From NCBI GenBank assembly GCA_021325375.1, contig JAJPHG010000029.1, positions 1 through 64,000 of the forward strand: a stretch of 64,000 nucleotides of DNA, in the 5' to 3' direction. Positions within the stretch are counted from its first letter, which is position 1. Each line of letters starts with the position of its first letter. Source of the DNA: Alphaproteobacteria bacterium (GTDB taxonomy: Bacteria > Pseudomonadota > Alphaproteobacteria > Micropepsales > Micropepsaceae). Below the pieces are notes generated by a model. It was not told the origin of the DNA. It made no database searches and was given only the letters and a program-made list of their open reading frames with translations. Of this stretch, positions 61,388 through 64,000 are shown in pieces. The position numbers were made by a program, and so were the translations under genes.

Positions 61388-63178
61388 ATGGCAGGCTACA
61401 AGAACAGAACCACCCCCGGCGTCTATGTGACGGAGCTGAGCGCGTTTCCGCCCTCCATCCGGGGCGTCGCCACCGCGATCCCGGTCTTCATCGGCTACAC
61501 CGAAAAGGCCACGATCAGCGGCAAGCCGGTGTTCAACACGCCGGTGCTGATCAATTCGCTCGCCGCCTATCAGCAGATTTTCGGCGCGGGCTACGAGCCG
61601 AAATTCCTGATCCAGGACGGCACCTCGGACGACTACGACGTCAGCGCGATGCAATGGGTGGCGGATGCGGCCAACACCACCGCGGGCGGCTCATACGTGC
61701 CCGCCTATTACCTGCTGACGACGGAGCAGCCGGTCCAGACGAAGGAGGTCAACCAAAACGGCGTGCAGGCCGTCGTTTCGGTCCCGCAGCCGCCGCTGGC
61801 GACGTTCAACCTCTACAACAGCCTGCGGCTCTTCTACAACAACGGCGGCGGCACCTGTTACGTCGTTTCCGTCGGCAGCTACGCCGACGCGGTGGACGCC
61901 ACGACCGGCACTGCAACCATCGACGCCGATCTGTTGACCTCCGGCCTGCTGGCGGCGGGCGAGCAGGTCGGACCGACGATCGTGCTCATCCCCGACGCGG
62001 TTCTGCTCGCGGCGGACACGGCTGCGGCCGGCACCATGCCGACCTCCACGGCGTTCAACGCTCTGACCCAACTGATGCTGTCCGAATGCGCGCGCCTGCA
62101 GGATCGCGTCGCGATCATCGATGTCTACGGCACCCAGGCGATCGACACCGTGGACCGCGTCCAGCTCGACCTCGACATGACGCAGGTGATCGCGAACTTC
62201 CAGGAAGGCGTCGCCGAGAGCAACCTGAACTACGGCATGGCGTATTTCCCGTTCCTCGTCACCACCGTCGTCGCCCCGAGCGAGATCGACTACTCGAACT
62301 TCAACGCGCCGCCGGACAGCGGCACGCCGCCGGTTTCCGACAATATCACCAAGCTGACGACCATCCTTCAGGACCAGGCATCCTACAGCTATCCGCCGAA
62401 GGACCCGGCGAACGCGGATCCGACCAAGAACGACAACCCGACCTATCAGAGCATCAAAGCGCAGATCGAGAAGATGCCGACCACGATGGACACCTCGACC
62501 GACGCCGGGCAGGCGGCGATCACCAAGCTGAACCAGAACCTGGTCAATGCGGTGCCGGTGCTCCAGCAGATGGAGAACATCGTCGCCTACCAGTCGAACC
62601 TGTTGCCGGCGAGCGGCGCGATGGCGGGCATCTACACGCTGAACGACGCCAGCGCGGGGGTGTGGAACGCACCGGCCAACGTCGTGGTGGCGACGACCGT
62701 CGGCCCGAGCGTTCCGGTGAACTCCGACCAGCAGGGGCCGATCAACGCGCCGATCAACGGCAAGTCGGTCAACGTCATCCGAGACTTCGTCGGCCGCGGG
62801 CCGGTGGTGTGGGGTGCCCGCACGCTCGACGCCAACAGCCTCGACTACCGCTACATCCAGGTGCGCCGCACGCTGGTCTACATCGAGACGTCCATCAAGA
62901 CGTCGCTGAACCAGTTCGTCTTCGCGCCGAACGACGGGCAGACCTGGGTGGCGGTGACCGCGATGGTGTCGGCCTTCCTGACCAATGTGTGGGCGCAGGG
63001 CGGCCTGCTGGGCGACAAGGCGTCGGACGCCTTCACCGTGCAATGCGGCCTCGGCAGCACGATGACGGGCACCGACATCCTCGACGGCTACATGATCGTG
63101 CAGGTCACGCTGCAGATGATCCGGCCGGCCGAATTCATCGAGCTCACCTTCAAGCAAACCATGCAGGGCGTCGCCTAA
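61388..63178 (+). CDS. Contractile tail sheath protein (Afp2-4/Pvc2-4 like)
   Basis: 596 residues from ATG 61388 with a CAGGAGC site just before. The start YKNRTTPGVYVTELSAFPPSI and the C-terminal half (GRGPVVWGARTLDANS, VRRTLVYIETSIK, ending FIELTFKQTMQGVA) are classic phage tail sheath / gpFI-type sequences of injection systems. The conserved N- and C-terminal regions frame a long variable middle (about 300-430), making it longer than the sheaths of Afp. It would polymerise around the tube and contract to drive it. It lies directly upstream of the tube gene. Confidence 0.95.
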   Translation: MAGYKNRTTPGVYVTELSAFPPSIRGVATAIPVFIGYTEKATISGKPVFNTPVLINSLAAYQQIFGAGYEPKFLIQDGTSDDYDVSAMQWVADAANTTAGGSYVPAYYLLTTEQPVQTKEVNQNGVQAVVSVPQPPLATFNLYNSLRLFYNNGGGTCYVVSVGSYADAVDATTGTATIDADLLTSGLLAAGEQVGPTIVLIPDAVLLAADTAAAGTMPTSTAFNALTQLMLSECARLQDRVAIIDVYGTQAIDTVDRVQLDLDMTQVIANFQEGVAESNLNYGMAYFPFLVTTVVAPSEIDYSNFNAPPDSGTPPVSDNITKLTTILQDQASYSYPPKDPANADPTKNDNPTYQSIKAQIEKMPTTMDTSTDAGQAAITKLNQNLVNAVPVLQQMENIVAYQSNLLPASGAMAGIYTLNDASAGVWNAPANVVVATTVGPSVPVNSDQQGPINAPINGKSVNVIRDFVGRGPVVWGARTLDANSLDYRYIQVRRTLVYIETSIKTSLNQFVFAPNDGQTWVAVTAMVSAFLTNVWAQGGLLGDKASDAFTVQCGLGSTMTGTDILDGYMIVQVTLQMIRPAEFIELTFKQTMQGVA

Positions 63179-63226
63179 GCGGCCGCGCGAAGCGAACACG
63201 GACAAGGAAAGGAACAGGAGAACGAC

Positions 63227-63679
63227 ATGGCAGGCGAAGTCCAGGACCAGAATTGGCCGCTACCGAAATTCTACTTCTCGGTGCAGCTCGGCGACGACAA
63301 CACCGTCAGCTTCCAGGAGGTCACAGGCCTCGAGAGCGAAACCCAGCCGATCGAATACCGCCACGGCAACAGCCCGGTGTTCGCGCCGCTCAAGATGCCC
63401 GGTCTGCAGAAGGTGGGGAACGTGACGCTCCGCAAGGGCATCTTCGTGACCGATTCCAAGCTGTGGAACTGGTATAACGAGATCAAGCTCAACACGATCA
63501 AGCGGCGCACGGTCGTCATCAATCTGCTCGACGAAACGGGCACGCCGAAGATGGTGTGGACGCTCAACAACGCGTGGCCGACCAAGATCACCGGCACGGA
63601 CCTCAAGTCGGAAGGCAACGAGGTCGCGGTGGAAGCGGTCGACATAGCCTACGAGACCCTGACGGTCGCGGCGACCTAG
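63227..63679 (+). CDS. Tail tube protein (Hcp/gp19-like, Afp1/Pvc1 type)
   Basis: 150 residues with an AGGAGAACGAC ribosome site. It has the T4 gp19/Hcp-like tube signature: PLPKFYFSVQLGDDN, FQEVTGLESETQPIEYRHG, VTLRKGIF and WTLNNAWPTKITG. Hexameric rings of this protein would make the inner tube inside the sheath. It lies 48 bp after the sheath gene and 15 bp before the second tube gene. Confidence 0.95.
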   Translation: MAGEVQDQNWPLPKFYFSVQLGDDNTVSFQEVTGLESETQPIEYRHGNSPVFAPLKMPGLQKVGNVTLRKGIFVTDSKLWNWYNEIKLNTIKRRTVVINLLDETGTPKMVWTLNNAWPTKITGTDLKSEGNEVAVEAVDIAYETLTVAAT

Positions 63680-63694
63680 CGAGGCAAGGGCACG

Positions 63695-64000
63695 ATGAGC
63701 GAGAACTACTATCCGCCGCCGGGATTCTATTTCTCGCTCAGCGTGCTCGGCTCGGCCACCGCGCTCAGCCTTCTGACGAGTATCGACGCCAGCTTCCAGG
63801 AGATCTCGGGGATCGAGGCGGAGTCCGGCGCCGAGGAGCTGGTCGAGGGCGGAGAGAACCGCTTCATGCACCGCCTGCCCAAGGCGACGAAGTATTCGAA
63901 CCTCATCCTCAAGCGCGGTGCCGTCACCGGGGATTCGTTCCTGGTCGAGTGGACCGGGCTGACGGTGGGCTCGTCGCTCACCGTGCCGATCCTGACGCAA
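63695..64000 (+). CDS. Second tail tube protein (Afp5-like), truncated by the window edge
   Basis: ATG 63695 with GGCAAGGG upstream. 102 residues are visible to the right edge with no stop. The start PPPGFYFSLSVLGS and FQEISGIEAESGAEELVEGG are typical of the gp19-family tube initiator proteins that join tube to baseplate. The sequence is clearly diverged from the preceding tube protein, as Afp5 is from Afp1. Downstream baseplate, spike and ATPase genes are expected beyond the edge. Confidence 0.88.
   Translation, partial: MSENYYPPPGFYFSLSVLGSATALSLLTSIDASFQEISGIEAESGAEELVEGGENRFMHRLPKATKYSNLILKRGAVTGDSFLVEWTGLTVGSSLTVPILTQ

Noticed and set aside
59383-64000. Ordinary prophage or type VI secretion system
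   Set aside because: No integrase, capsid or terminase genes are visible, and the DUF4255/Pvc16-like protein with two gp19-type tubes fits an extracellular injection system better than T6SS, which would show TssB/TssC pairs. The missing right side means this stays provisional.

Overview
The window is GC-rich, densely coded and free of rRNA, tRNA, CRISPR arrays or insertion sequences that I could recognise. Gene content points to an oligotrophic Gram-negative alphaproteobacterium of the Caulobacterales/Micropepsales kind. The evidence is a TonB-dependent receptor coupled to sugar catabolism, Entner-Doudoroff genes, a PTS with fused EIIA-HPr-EI, a flavin-dependent halogenase beside sugar genes, and many secreted hypothetical proteins. 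The taxonomic placement is inference.

Left end (1-16.6 kb): a surface protein built of ~60-63-residue repeats runs off the left edge on the minus strand. It is followed by an alpha-2-macroglobulin/PBP1C pair whose reading frames overlap by 4 bp, a TPR protein, a secreted M28 peptidase with a small lipoprotein, a GloVer-type tandem-repeat protein, a small Cys-rich secreted protein and an alpha/beta hydrolase that appears to have lost its catalytic residues.

Centre (16.6-33.4 kb): a complete N-acetylglucosamine/chitooligosaccharide regulon around one divergent control region (about 25.75-26.02 kb). Leftward genes are a TonB-dependent receptor, GH20 hexosaminidase, EIIA-HPr-EI and EIIBC. Rightward genes are a GntR regulator, SIS-type glucosamine-6-phosphate deaminase, NagA, Edd, Eda, a small secreted protein and a tryptophan-halogenase-like flavoprotein. 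Together they would take up chitooligosaccharides, release GlcNAc, import it as GlcNAc-6-P, convert it to fructose-6-P and ammonia, and supply the two Entner-Doudoroff enzymes. Both divergent promoters carry the shared motif TGGTAT-N3-ATTGG-N2-TT.

Right-centre (33.4-59.1 kb): an MFS transporter and an N-acyl-D-amino-acid deacylase-like amidohydrolase come first. Next is a three-gene cluster of unrecognised envelope proteins, then 3-methyladenine DNA glycosylase. A large TPR protein follows in tandem with a PqqL-like M16 protease. The housekeeping block is the YbbA/YbbP-like ABC exporter divergent from TesA, two RNA methyltransferases, a class III aminotransferase, a GNAT acetyltransferase, a beta-propeller/PHP metallohydrolase fusion and a phytoene-desaturase-like oxidoreductase.

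Right end (59.4-64 kb): the start of a contractile phage-tail-like particle cluster, most likely an extracellular contractile injection system: Pvc16/DUF4255-like protein, an unrecognised 421-aa protein, sheath, tube, and a second tube protein cut by the window edge. This cluster and the unrecognised three-gene envelope cluster are the best candidates for undescribed biology.
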